Below are positions 1-11,800 of a stretch of DNA of 64,000 nt, piece by piece. The DNA lies in contig NC_135185.1 in NCBI RefSeq assembly GCF_041146795.1, positions 25,728,029 to 25,792,028 of the forward strand, written 5' to 3'. Both the position numbers and the translations under genes were made by a program. This DNA is from Maylandia zebra (Eukaryota > Chordata > Actinopteri > Cichliformes > Cichlidae). Position 1 is the stretch's first letter, and each line of letters opens with the position of its first letter. Under the pieces are notes generated by a model, which saw only the letters and a program-made list of their open reading frames with translations, was not told where the DNA came from and did not search any database.

Positions 1-1133
1 CGATCCCCATCACCATGGAGGCTGGAGTGTGCATCTTTTGTTCTCACAAATCCAGCTTGTCAGGAATAAAAAAAATAGTACAGTACCAGTGTTCAGTATG
101 CTACAAATATTTTACAAAACACAAATAACAGTGGTTGTTTCTCCAGACAGAGACATCGCCTGCTGGTCAAATCTTGGCATGGTTTACTCTGCTCTAAAAG
201 AAGAAGAAGAAGAAGAACAGTTAGATAAAATCCTGTGTTTAAAAAAAAATCAATTTGTGTCACAAACATCTCCTCCACTTTCTGACAAGAAACACAAAGA
301 GCTTTAGAGAGCTATAAATAAGACTGTGGCAAATGCAAAGACAGTCACTACAACGATCACAACATTAAAGATTTAACACGATAAAATAAGAAAAAAGCTC
401 GCCCAGTACCTCTTAAACGAAAGTCTCATGTGTTTAATCTGCAGGCTCTTCATTCTGACTGCCTGAGTCAAAGAGAAGGTCAATGCGATGATGAGAGACA
501 GAGAAAAGCAGAGGCAGAGCTGAAGTGGAGTAAACACAAGTGCACGAGCAGACGGAGAAAGCAGAAGGAGGTTTGGCTTCACTGCTCCTGCGCTGGACAG
601 GGAAAAAAAACACACACACACAAAAACCCAGAGCAGTCGATGGCTGCCTCTGTTGCTAGGATACAATAACCTGGCCAGGCTCAACGTGGCAGTATGCGTG
701 TGCGGTTGTGTTTATCACAAGACTTCTCTCTGCACAAGATGTGATGATCTCATGTGTACAAATGGTACAAATGTTGGCATACTTGAGTTTAGTGTGTGCG
801 TGCGTGCGTATGTGTGTGTATGATGAGTGTGCCACTATTTTTTTTTTTAATGTTTGAGGATTGATGGCCAGCTGTGACCTTGGTAGAATTCAGTCGGGTT
901 AGTAATTATGTGAGGCCACTGTTTGAATGCAGAGTGAGTCTCAGACAGAACAGTAAAGAATGTCCCAGGAGAAGAGGACAGAGTGAAGACGTAAGTGAAT
1001 CATGCAGACAAACAAGCCGGACATCTCTGTTAAACAAACAACGTCTGCAAAGATGTTATGATGACAATGCTGTAAGACGTGGCTCACTGTGTTTTTGCAA
1101 AGGAGGACGACTAGAAATGTTGAGGCTGTTTCT

Positions 1134-1174
<41 letters not shown>
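1134..1174. repeat. (ATA)n microsatellite
   Basis: About 13 copies of the trinucleotide. It gives false poly-Ile and poly-Asn frames. Confidence 0.95.
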
Positions 1175-1425
1175 GCAGAAAATTATTATACCAAGCAAAA
1201 TGTGTTTACACAAAAAAGTTTTTAACAAAGAAAAGTATTTTTATCTAAGGCACATGATGATAAAGTGTCACAAAACATGCAAGCTGTTAGTGAGCTGTAC
1301 ACATAAGAATGCAAACATTTAAAAAGTAAAAAAAAAAAGTGCAACTATAGTTTAACATATCAGATATTACACAGATTCTTATCCATCATTAATTGTTTAA
1401 TCATCTTTTCTTTATTATTACAAAT

Positions 1426-1429
<4 letters not shown>

Positions 1430-1466
<37 letters not shown>
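1430..1466. repeat. (AT)n microsatellite
   Basis: An uninterrupted alternating AT tract of about 37 bases. Confidence 0.95.
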
Positions 1467-1469
<3 letters not shown>

Positions 1470-3675
1470 CCTGCATCTGAAGGTTAAGAAAACAAAGGAA
1501 TGCCTATTTTTAAGCTTAACTTATAACTTACAGGAAGATATTGATCCAACAGCAATCACATTTGTAAATCTGACCTATAATTGATGGCGAGATATTACTT
1601 CCAGCAATGTCGCTTGGGAGCTGATGACATATAGCGTGACTGAGTCAGTCTTGTTCCTCTTTAATTTAATTGGAGATTACACTTTGCAAAGAAGCAGCTG
1701 TGGGCAGGAAAGGACAGAACGTACTAGAAAAATATTGTTTTAAACGTGCAGAGACAATTGTAGAATTTAGAGTAGAAATTTTGCATGAGAATGCATGTCT
1801 GGATGTGGATGCGGGACACAAGCTTCATAAACACAAATATCACTTGCTTGACTTTAGTGACATGACATAAAAATCATAGAAGATGACAGAGACAAGAATC
1901 AAAGCTCTGAGCCACCTGTGAGGGCTTTCATGTGCACCACAAAGTCTCACTTAGGTATGAATTATGTTCTATACACACTTGTTACTCTTGCAGCTGTCGC
2001 ATTGCCAAGTCCATTGATTACTGCCACTGTAATGACTGTAAATGCAGTGCAGCTCCCTGAGGTGCTTGATTAGGTTTGATGCAGAAAAGAAAGACATAAA
2101 AAGGTCAGTCATGAGCCAAAAAATTCCAAGCATGCAGTACATTTTTAATAGCATTTTCCCTCATGAAGGCGTATTTGGAGCAAATACAAACACATGCACG
2201 CACACCGACACAGTCCATGAAGTAGCAGTCACTTACCATTCAGGAGGGGTTTGTTTGTATCTCACTGCAGATCGCTGGCTGCCTCCCTGCTGTCGTCTGA
2301 ATGGCTAACATGTTTCTCTCTGTGGGAGCAGATGGTGCGACGACTTCTTTATTGTTCTTTTCCCTCTTTCTTCTCATCTGCCCTTGCTTTAAAAATTTCT
2401 CCACTTGCCTCTGCAACAATTTCCTCTGTCTTCATGTCTGTGTCCTTGTGTCTGCCCCCTCCTCTTTTTTTCCCCCCTGGCTGCTTCCTCAGCTGTCTGC
2501 TTCTCTTCCCCGCTATCCCACTTTCTCCTGGATGTGTTTCTCTCTTTGACTTGCCAATGTCTGTGTTATATCTAGGACAGTCCCTCCCTGCTTTTCCCTG
2601 TCGCTGTTGCCAAGTAGGGAATGTGGGGAGCTTTCTGAGTAATACCAACACTTCAATCTGCCTGTTTTCGACCACATAGAGGTGTTCGAAAATCAAAATC
2701 TGACTGCTTATTGTTTGCCTTTTTATGAATCCTGTTTTGTTTTGAGAACACGGACATAGGGACACAAGCTTGCACAATCACTCCCACACTGGCAGGTGTC
2801 CCAATTTATGTGGGACTGCAGAGCATTTTTATCCTTTTTCCTTCATGCCACATTTTGATTGGCTGAAACATGAAGTAAACACTGCAAGACAGGCACTGCA
2901 AAAGGGAAGAGAAGGCAGTCATAGTGGTCAAAGGGTAGTTTAACCTGTAGGTGTCTTTGGCTGGATACACTTTGAACATGGAAAGGTGTGAGCCACTAAA
3001 AAGTCACAGTTTGTGGAGATGCATTGGAGAAATACTGTATGATGGAAACTACTACAAACCTAGAAATGTCTTGATTGTTAGAGTTTTAATGTCAAAAAGA
3101 GATGCATACAGCTGCAACCCCAATAAAGCCTCAGGACAAAGAAGTTCCGTCACATGCCAGATCTATAACTCTTTCAGTTTGTGTGAAAAAAGTACATCCA
3201 ATGATTGTTAATTGACAGAAGCACCTACAGCAACATTGCTTTCTGTATGACCTTTACTCTCAAGGTCCTGCCACAGCATTTCAATTGGGTTGAGGTCCAG
3301 ACATTCTGTTGTTCCTGGGATCACTGTCATGTTGTATGACCCAGTTTTAGCTTTAAAATTAGCTGTTGGACCGATGATCACATACTTGATTCTAGTGTAG
3401 ACTCCAAGCTGCCTCGGTCCGAGTAAAAGGCTGTTAAACAATTGCAAAACAATTCTTCATACCTCCACCACTGTGCTCTACTGTTGGACAGTTGGTATGA
3501 GGTGCTTCCTGTGCTTCCTGCCTCTGTTTATCATGCTTTCACATCTCCTTTCCTAAGGACTTTGATCCAGACATCTTGTTGTTCATATGCAACATTGTAA
3601 ACCTAAGATGTATTTTTTTTTAGCATTGCACGACCTGACTTTTGGGTGAATTTGCAAGGACATCCATCCCTGAGA

Positions 3676-3688
3676 ACATTGTGGCAAT
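3676..3688. repeat. Target-site duplication, left copy
   Basis: ACATTGTGGCAAT, repeated exactly at 4366-4378 on the other side of the Penelope-like fragment. Confidence 0.8.
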
Positions 3689-4365
3689 TCACCCGAAAGA
3701 CAAAACTCCTAAACACAAACTTAACAATGTGGTGTATGCTGTACAGTGCAGCGAGGAATGCTCAGACCTCTACATTGGAGAGACCAAACAGCCACTTCAC
3801 AAGCGCACGGCAGTCCATCTGCATCTTAAGGATAAAGGACACTCTTTTGAGGATGCCAATGTTCACATTTTGGACAGAGAGGACAGATGGTTTGAAAGAG
3901 GAGTGAAAGAAGCCATCTATGTCCACTGTGAGCGACCATCTTTGAACAGAGGCGGGGGTTTACGACACCAACTCTTTGCCATCTATAATCCAGTTTTGAG
4001 ATCCCTTCCCAGACGCCTTAACGCCCACTCACATCCTGGGTCATCTGACCTCAGGAATTCGCATGATAAGGTGGGGCCAGGTTTCACAATGAACACACCC
4101 GAAACTCTGGCTGATTGGGACCCACACCCAGTTTCACACCTTGGCTCAGGCAATTAGAGGATCATCAGGGGGTCCTTTTGTCCCTCTGTGGGGGGTTACT
4201 CCCACTAGGTTTATATCTGGGACTCTCCACCATTTGACCTTAGAACTGAAGAAGCTTCTCGGATGAGAGGTGAAACATCTTCAAGCAACTTAAAGAAGTC
4301 CAGACGCTTTTCTTTGCAAGCTCCTTTGACTACGATGACCTGGATGACTGAGAACCTTCACAGAC
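3689..4365 (+). mobile_element. 5'-truncated Penelope-like element with GIY-YIG endonuclease domain
   Basis: An open frame runs from the insertion point to a stop at 4157. The native part, starting near residue 16 of the frame that opens at 3642, encodes a C-terminal GIY-YIG endonuclease domain. The paired motif is VVYAVQC (Tyr at 3735) and LYIGETKQPLHKR (YIG at 3771-3779), followed by a conserved-looking FERGVKEAIYV block. In Penelope-like elements this domain follows the reverse transcriptase, which is absent here. The first 15 residues of the frame belong to the host transposon, not the element. After the stop, about 200 bases of 3' non-coding sequence include a hammerhead-like motif (4251-4300). 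Identical 13-base repeats at both ends mark a genuine insertion. Confidence 0.82.
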
Positions 4366-4378
4366 ACATTGTGGCAAT
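4366..4378. repeat. Target-site duplication, right copy
   Basis: An exact copy of the 13 bases at 3676-3688, immediately after the 3' end of the Penelope-like fragment. Confidence 0.8.
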
Positions 4379-4660
4379 GTGTTAACACACACCTGAATCT
4401 TCTGGACCAGCAAACCACCAAAACATCTGCTTTTACAAAGGTTCTCACACTTCCTGATGATCAATTAAAACAAAGCAGCACCTAGCTGCTACTTAACCCC
4501 TTAATTCCTATGGAGGCAATTAGACAGTACTTCATTTTTTTACAGGACTGCAAAGTCTTGTGAAAACTTTGTTTTTCAATGCTTTTCACTTTTATTGACA
4601 CCTCTCACAATGTCTCATGCAAATATACTATTTTCTGCACATTTTGTCTGTTGGAGTCTG

Positions 4661-4663
<3 letters not shown>

Positions 4664-4744
<81 letters not shown>
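4664..4744. repeat. (CA)n microsatellite
   Basis: About 40 uninterrupted CA units. Confidence 0.97.
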
Positions 4745-4747
<3 letters not shown>

Positions 4748-5006
4748 TTTAACATTTATGCTTTCAGAATATGAGAGGACCAATCTCAGGCACAGATCAG
4801 TTTCATGCTTTTGTTTGATGTGTAGAGAGCAATCAGCTCTTTCTGAATTTTCCAATATGCACTTAATCTCCTAGGCTAATTGTAATTATTCACACCTCCT
4901 CTACACAAGTGGTATCTTTTGTTTTTCCCACTGCTAATTTATCTCTTTTTTATTTCAGTTAGAGCTGTAAAAACAGAAACAGACCCCAAATCTCTTATGC
5001 ATTTTC

Positions 5007-5012
5007 TTTATT
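5007..5012 (-). terminator. Candidate distal poly(A) signal of grhl3
   Basis: AATAAA on the minus strand, about 880 bases past the grhl3 stop codon. It would give a 3' UTR of ordinary length. No transcript evidence is available. Confidence 0.35.
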
Positions 5013-5850
5013 TTCATACAAAAGGGCCAATGCTTGACCAATATAACCTGATTGTAAAATTATGAAATAACGCAGGGATACATGCACGCTTTGAAATGAT
5101 GCATAATGTATAAAGAAACAAACAAGTTTTTACACATGCATATACATGCACACAGTGAAAGTCCTCTGGCTGGGTTGAGGGTGTTTTTGAAGTGTTTCCA
5201 GAAAAAAAAAATTTGTGATATCACCATACAGTCAGGAAATGTCCACAATTTAGGGGCTAAATGATGACCAATACTAACTCATGTGTGGTTTTAAGGGTGG
5301 AAATGTCTGACTTTAGGTTCTGAATGCAACCCAGTGTTGGGTGATCTCGGTTGTGAAACTAACAGGAACCTAGAGGAGGATACTTTTGGCAGTAAAAAAA
5401 AATAGTGACAGCAGACTGAGAGTAAGAAAAAAACGCACCATTGTGTTTTTATAGAAGAAATGATGAGTACATCGCAAGCAGCTAGAATAGTAACCTATAA
5501 AAATGCTTAAAAAATGCTGTGCACAAATCATGCACGGAGCTCTTTCAATAAAAATGAAATACATAGCAGTTTATGGAAACTGGTATTCTATATGTACACA
5601 GATAGCTCATACAACACTGTCTTCTTAAAACCTATTTACATTAAATACATAAAGGGCCGCTGAGCATTATTGCTCTGACGTTAACACAATCACAAGAACG
5701 GGGAAGAAGAATGATATGTACAACATTTTAGGCAGAAGTAAAAAACTGGGGTGCTGCTTTCACTTCAGTTTTCTTCTCGCTTTTTGGAAGTCCACATCCT
5801 ACATTCTGTCTGCTCAGGCAGTGCTTCAAGAAATTGATCAAACTGGCATC

Positions 5851-5856
5851 TTTATT
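5851..5856 (-). terminator. Candidate proximal poly(A) signal of grhl3
   Basis: AATAAA on the minus strand, only about 37 bases past the TGA at 5895-5893. It may be used for a very short 3' UTR or may be fortuitous. Confidence 0.35.
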
Positions 5857-5892
5857 TCTTCATCCTTCAGCAGAGTGGGTGGCTGATTCTTC

Positions 5893-8800
5893 TCATACTT
5901 CAACAAGGGTAACCTGGAACTGACCGTTGCCCAACTCGGAAACCTCGATGAGGAATGCTGACTGGTTGGTGTAGTGTTGGATGATGTTGTCATCCATGTT
6001 GACAAAGATCCTGTTGGGGAGACAAACAAAAAGACAGGGTTACTCCGGGGACTGTGGAGAAACAAGGTGCAAAACCATTAACCTATTTAGAGAAAATCAT
6101 ATTCGCCTCTAAAACTGCGGTGTTCAAACAGCCTAATAATGTGTTCAGTGTACTCAACCTTTCACCCTGGTGTGACACAAACAGGTTGCCAGGGTTAAAG
6201 ACAACATGTCTTTTGTTTGGAAGAAGATCTCAAGTGAAAGACAGAGGCGGTATATCTCCTGCATCAGTAGGAGTTAAAAATCAGGTCACCCTGTTCTTCC
6301 GCCTCCTCCTCCTCTGCAGCACTAACACTAGCCTTTAAGGCTGTAATGACTGAACTAACCACTGGCCCGTGCATTCTGCCTGCAAGGACAGGATTGATTG
6401 AAGACAAGAGCAATAGACAGGGAGGGAACTGCAGGGAGAATGTAACCCAACCTGTTAGTTTAGCTGCTCCCCCTGCAGTGATTGCTTCCAGCAAGCAGCA
6501 GGAAAATTACCCAAAGGTGTTTCAGCTACTGACAGTAAGTCTCAAAAAGAAAAAGCACAGACTATCAACAGTTTGTCAGCCACATAGAAATTCTGCTAAT
6601 TATTCTTTCGCGGCTAGTTGTAAACCCTTCCTATCTAAAATAACAAGCATCCGTATTCATCGTGGAAAAAGCGCAGCTACCTGTATGACCTTTCGCCATT
6701 GAGCTGAAAGACGCGTGACAATTGTAAACCTGACAGACAGCCTTCAGCTAGCGAGTGGAAACATCCAAAGCCTTTATCATATCAGGAATTTCGTCTTTCA
6801 ATGCCGCTTTCTGATGTTCCAAAGAGATAATGTTATGAAAACATAAATAAGTACAGCCATTGCCAGTGACTCAACAGCAGGACTTAAAAAAATCTTTTCA
6901 TCTTCTTTCAGTCATATAGTTTTCCTTTAGAAGAGCTGCAATTAAAACATTCCAGGGCCGAGCCAACTAACCTACCCGCCCGGTTTGTCAACAAGCGCTT
7001 CCTTAAGGGAAGATAAGATTAAAACAACAAAATAAGCCCAAAATCAATGCAAATCATGGCGACAGGTGCACTTGGTGAGACTAACTAGTCTATCCATCTG
7101 TCTGCAACACAGGAGCCTGTCTGAGATATCACAGGGTGAGAGGTAGGGTATCAGCAACCTCGGAAAGGTTGGAGGGCCAAGACAACCATTCACTTTCACT
7201 ATGGTTAATTCCTCAAAAAATGTTTGGATTGGAAAAGAAAGCTTCTTAGTGCCACCAATGATCTCAGTTGTTTTTGGTAATTTGTAAAATCACAGTCATA
7301 ACAAAAGAACAGGACGCTCACCCTCTCCTGCATTTTTTGTAGATTTTCCCGATGGTTTCTTTTTGCAGGCCGTACTTTTCTGAAATCTGAGGAAAGTAAA
7401 GGAACGAGAAGACTGTTAGCATGATCTGATGAAAGAAATATGATATTCACTTTTGGCAAAAAGGTATGGTACAAATGTTCCAGTGAATACAGAAGTAAAC
7501 AGGTGAAGGTGCTTTTGATCCCCACCTCAGGAAACTCAAGTCAGAGGACTCTGGAATGTGTTTTTGTGTGTCTTTAAAGCAATCATGTGATACTTACAGC
7601 TTCTCGCAAGCCCGACAGCGTTGGCGAGTTGAGCATGAGGGCATCAAACACCTCTTCAGAGTTTGTCCTCACGTACAGAAGAACTAATATAAACCAAGAA
7701 AAAACATTTTTTAACACCAAAGAGGACACTTTTTTTCAATTTTGATTTAACTTAGATTTTTTTATGAGACTTGCATGTTTCTATCTACCTCTCTGTGCAT
7801 CTTCTTTGCGAGCTTGTTTGTTGGTTGGGGAGCTCGTCTGCTCTCTGTCTGGATACAGCCTCTTCAGAGAACTCCTGGAAGTGCAAACATTTGCATTAGA
7901 CAAAAGCGGCCACTTAGCTTCTGTTTGAAAATGCTGACTGTGATGGCTAAATGTTATGTTTTTTTGTGCGTGTGTGTGCGTAACTATGCTTACCTTTCCG
8001 CTTCGTCCATGGGAGTGGCCTATAGAGACAGGGAAACCGAGAGGAGACCAGAGATCTGATTAGACGCTTCTCTACTGATAAAGGCATTGCCTAATGTCCC
8101 ACCTTCCCAGAGCTGTCTATGCTTAACACTTTAAAAGAAAAGGAATGTTATCATCATTTTAGTGCTGCATTTCCCATAACCTCTAACGGAGCAGCGGAAG
8201 TGTGGACACTGATGGAGAGACACTGATAGCACCATCCTACGCTTAATCATACTGTTAAATCAAAGATATTTTCTGCTTTAGCTATGCAATACAAAACTGT
8301 GATGCGTCACATTGTTAAGCAATTTTGCAACTTCCTGTTCTTTATTTTTCTTTTGTGTTAGCCACTGAAAATCAGGACTAGCTGTATAATGGACCTAACA
8401 GCAATGACATCTAACCCATGAACCCTCTTATTATTGATCCGAACATATTGCATGCTCCTCTAGGCTTCCTGGCGTGGGAAAAATGTCCTGTCTGAACAGC
8501 ACTCTCACCACACTACTAATGCAAGTGTATCTGAGTAGAAGAAACAGAGGATATGAGGGTGTCTTGCCGCATAAAAGGTGTGAGTGCTGTCTCACCAGGT
8601 GCGTGCGTGCATGTGTTTCTGTGAAAGCGCTCATAGCTTAATCTCGGTGTCAGCAGCTGTAGCTGCTTGTACTTGTGTCTGGTTTCGACTCCAATTAGCT
8701 CATCGGATCTCAGGCCTGTGTTTCACCTCACTTTCTCTGGCACCACTATCCCCCCACCCTCCCACTTTTCCCACCGCATACTTTCCCACAGTTTTTTTTT

Positions 8801-11800
8801 TCTCCCCTGCCTTGCTCGTGCCTGCCCTATTGCCTGCAAGGATATGGATGGGTGGGGGTAGCACTGTTGTTAAATGAGGACCTACCATGCGCTGTAAGCT
8901 GGACAGGTGTGTCTCTGGAATAAAGAGAACTGGCTGGGTGGTGTGGTCATCCAGGGTCTGGAAGAAGGTGCACTCGTTGCCTATGGAGCTACTTACTAAA
9001 GATTTAGCTGCAAACAAAGGAGGACAATGAGGGATGTTAGATTGGACTTTCACAGATAGCATATTAAAAAAGGTCCTATAAAGGTTGTGCTGCCATTTCC
9101 AGTGCTAACTGTTACCATCATTAGTGTTCTTTCCTCGCCTCTTGGATCTCTTCCTCTCCTCGTCTCTCATCTTCCTCTCTGCACCCTGACGACACACAGT
9201 TACACCATTAGATAAGTCATTCTGACTCAATTAACGCATGTTTGCTCGTATAAGAAGATGAATGGAATGGAAGCGAGTTACCTTATCACAGAAAATCTTG
9301 ACCTGGAGAGCAGCTCTCTGTATCATTTGGCCGTTTCCTGAGCTTAAGTCGTAAGTGTCGATCTGAAGGTTCAGGGGCAGGCCTTTCACTCCTTTCTGAG
9401 AGGAGAAATCTGTGCTCAGGGAATTGATCCCAATGTACACCTGGAGGAAAAGAGAAATGATTATTATATGTATACATCACTATGGTGTCGGGCAGCTTTT
9501 ACTGATGTTTTTCATTTGTTGCTCATGTGTCCCAGTAGGATCATAATGACATGTTTCGTAGACAGATTTCTTTTTTTCTGGCCTTTACACATTCTCCCTG
9601 TGATCATATATACTAGAGACAGTTCCCTGCCTTCCTGCTCCGTGCCGTTTGCAGTAGGTTCGCCCCACCCCAGCGCCTTTGGGCCACAGAGAAGCTCGCA
9701 TAAGCTGTCGTGTCTTTAGCCGGTTGTTGTGACAAGAGCCTTAGGGCCAAACACATTTCTGGGATTCCTCCACTCCCACCACAGCCACTCCTTTTCTCCT
9801 TCACCTACCTGTTCTACCTTTCCACTATTTTCCTCTAAAACTTCCACCTGTTCTTTTATTTTCATAGAACTGGCCTTACAGTCAGAGGTGTCTGTGCATT
9901 CTTGTGTGATAGTGATGTGGGTGCATCTTTGTGCCGGTCTGTTTACCTTGGCCTCCTCGCTGGGGTTCCACACAAAAGAGAGAGCATTGAAGGCCACTTC
10001 TTCAACATTGCTAACATTGCTGAACACTTCCTTGTAGTCCGCTGTTAAAAAACAAAGAGAAACGGTTTTTTAACAGCGGTATGAAAGGCACAACAGAAAG
10101 TGGAGTATTTTTTTTGTAACTTTTTTGGTAACTTTCCATGTGCAAAGAACATACCGATGTCAATGACCCTCTGCTTGACAGTTGGCTGGCGTCCGTGCCA
10201 GTGATTCCAGAAGCGCAGCTGCATTTCTGGGCTCTTGTCATTCTCAAACACGGCCATCACCACTGTCTGAAGTGGAGAAAGGAAGGTGACAAAAAGAGCA
10301 GGAAAATTAGATTCATTTGTCTAGCTGGTACGTATTTCTTTACACCTGCACGCATATCTAAGAATTCTCCTTCATCGCACGTCATCCATCACTCCAAATC
10401 CTTCCTTTCTCCCAAATTGTCACCAGTTATTTGTGTTGAGCTAGCATGTGTTTTTGTGTATTCTTATCCTCCGATTCGTTTGACAAAGAAAACGGCTGTA
10501 AACCGCACCACACCTTCCTCTCTCCTTGTCCACTCCTTTTTTGCTTTCTGTTCTGCTTGTGTCACATCAGACAAATGTAGCTGAGGTGAGCTGTACTGCG
10601 CTCTGGCCTCATTGCCCTGAGGTAGGAATAAATTATAAAGGGCAGGATGCTGTCATTTTAAATGCACCAACCTGGTGTGCAGGGTGTCAGCAGGGTATTA
10701 GTCATTAAAGGAACTGTCTCCAAGGGAGGGACAGATATTTGGGAAGGGTTGCCTTGTTGGCACGCAAAGAATTCAGGTGTTATTTGGCTTGATGGAAAAA
10801 ACAAAATGCCCGAAGGGAAGGATGTAACAATAGTCATCTTTTTTTTTTACATAAGACACACACAGAAAACAAAACAAATCTTGGAGAATAACTTAGAACA
10901 AAAGCAGTCCTTGCTTTCCTGATGATGTGTCACGATGGCTCACCTTGACTTTGGTGGCAGTAATGCAGGTGCTGCTTTCCACCCCATGGAGAGTGATGGG
11001 GTAGAATTGTCCCTTGTTCAGATACACCATGGGGAGCTCGCTGGGCTTGTGAGAAGAAGCTGCAGGAGCCCCAAGAGAAAACTGGAACTCACTCCTGGAT
11101 CTCTCAGATGGGGAACTGGTGTAGGAGCGGGAGTAGACTGGGCTGGAATGGTTTTCAGGGAAGGGGTCGCTGTAGGGAAGATTCTGATAGCCACACAGAG
11201 ATATATGGATTAGTGAAGGAAAAAAAGAAACAGCACAGAGCTTTTAAAACTATATGGGAGACAGGGCTTTAACTTTAAATTATGGTACTAAGTTTACCTC
11301 AGTGCTGGGGTCAGGGAAAGCAGTGTTCTCTGGCCACTTTTGCAGCAATTCAAAAAAGTTGCTGAGCTCCTGTTTGTCATAAGTATTTTCCACAACACTG
11401 GTCAGCGAGGTGTATGTTTCTGAGGTGGCGGGAACGGAAATCTGCGGGATCTGCTTAGATCCCAAAACATTGCTGGGCTGGATGGGAAGGTTCTCAGAGA
11501 GAATCTTCATGGCGATAGCGGACGTGTCCAGTGGAGAAATCTCATTGGTCTGGTGCAGATTCCTGGCAGGATGGGGAAGTTGGGGGGGGAAGATTAGCTA
11601 TAACAGAAAATCCACCTTGTTGATGTCATCATGACTCAGGTAACAACACATCAAGGAAACAAACATAGTTGAAGTGACTGGCTATTGTGTGCCCTTAACC
11701 GTTACAGAAGCTTAAAGGCTGCCAGAGTAAACGTACAACGGTCAGTAAAAGCACCTCTTGCGTCTCAACACACACACGGCTACTGCAAACTTGTAGAAAG

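Larger units (their letters stand above)
1..3204. other. Non-coding stretch with simple repeats
   Basis: No gene can be supported here. The stretch holds an (ATA)n run at about 1134-1174, an AT microsatellite at about 1430-1466 and pyrimidine-rich DNA at 2340-2560. Open frames in it are short or made of low-complexity codons. One splice-like pair on the minus strand around 402-452 is discussed under findings. Confidence 0.6.
3205..4560 (-). mobile_element. Decayed Tc1-like DNA transposon, split by a retroelement
   Basis: Read on the minus strand, 3447-3208 encodes a fragment containing LDLNPIEMLWQDLESKGHTE. This is the catalytic-region hallmark of Tc1/mariner transposases (usually SPDLNPIE-LW). 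The relic continues with stops and frameshifts to about 3675. It resumes at 4379, where the DNA reads as the other end of the same kind of element, up to about 4560. The interruption is the Penelope-like insertion at 3689-4365, flanked by a 13-base duplication. No functional transposase can be made from it. The outer boundaries are approximate because I could not define terminal inverted repeats. Confidence 0.7.

Noticed and set aside
874..1322. Frames of 124 and 77 codons
   Set aside because: They are translations of the ATA microsatellite (poly-Ile/poly-Asn), with no other content.
2349..2777. 142-codon minus-strand frame, with a 142-codon plus-strand frame overlapping
   Set aside because: They come from a pyrimidine/purine-biased tract that lacks stops by composition; there are no motifs and no splice context.
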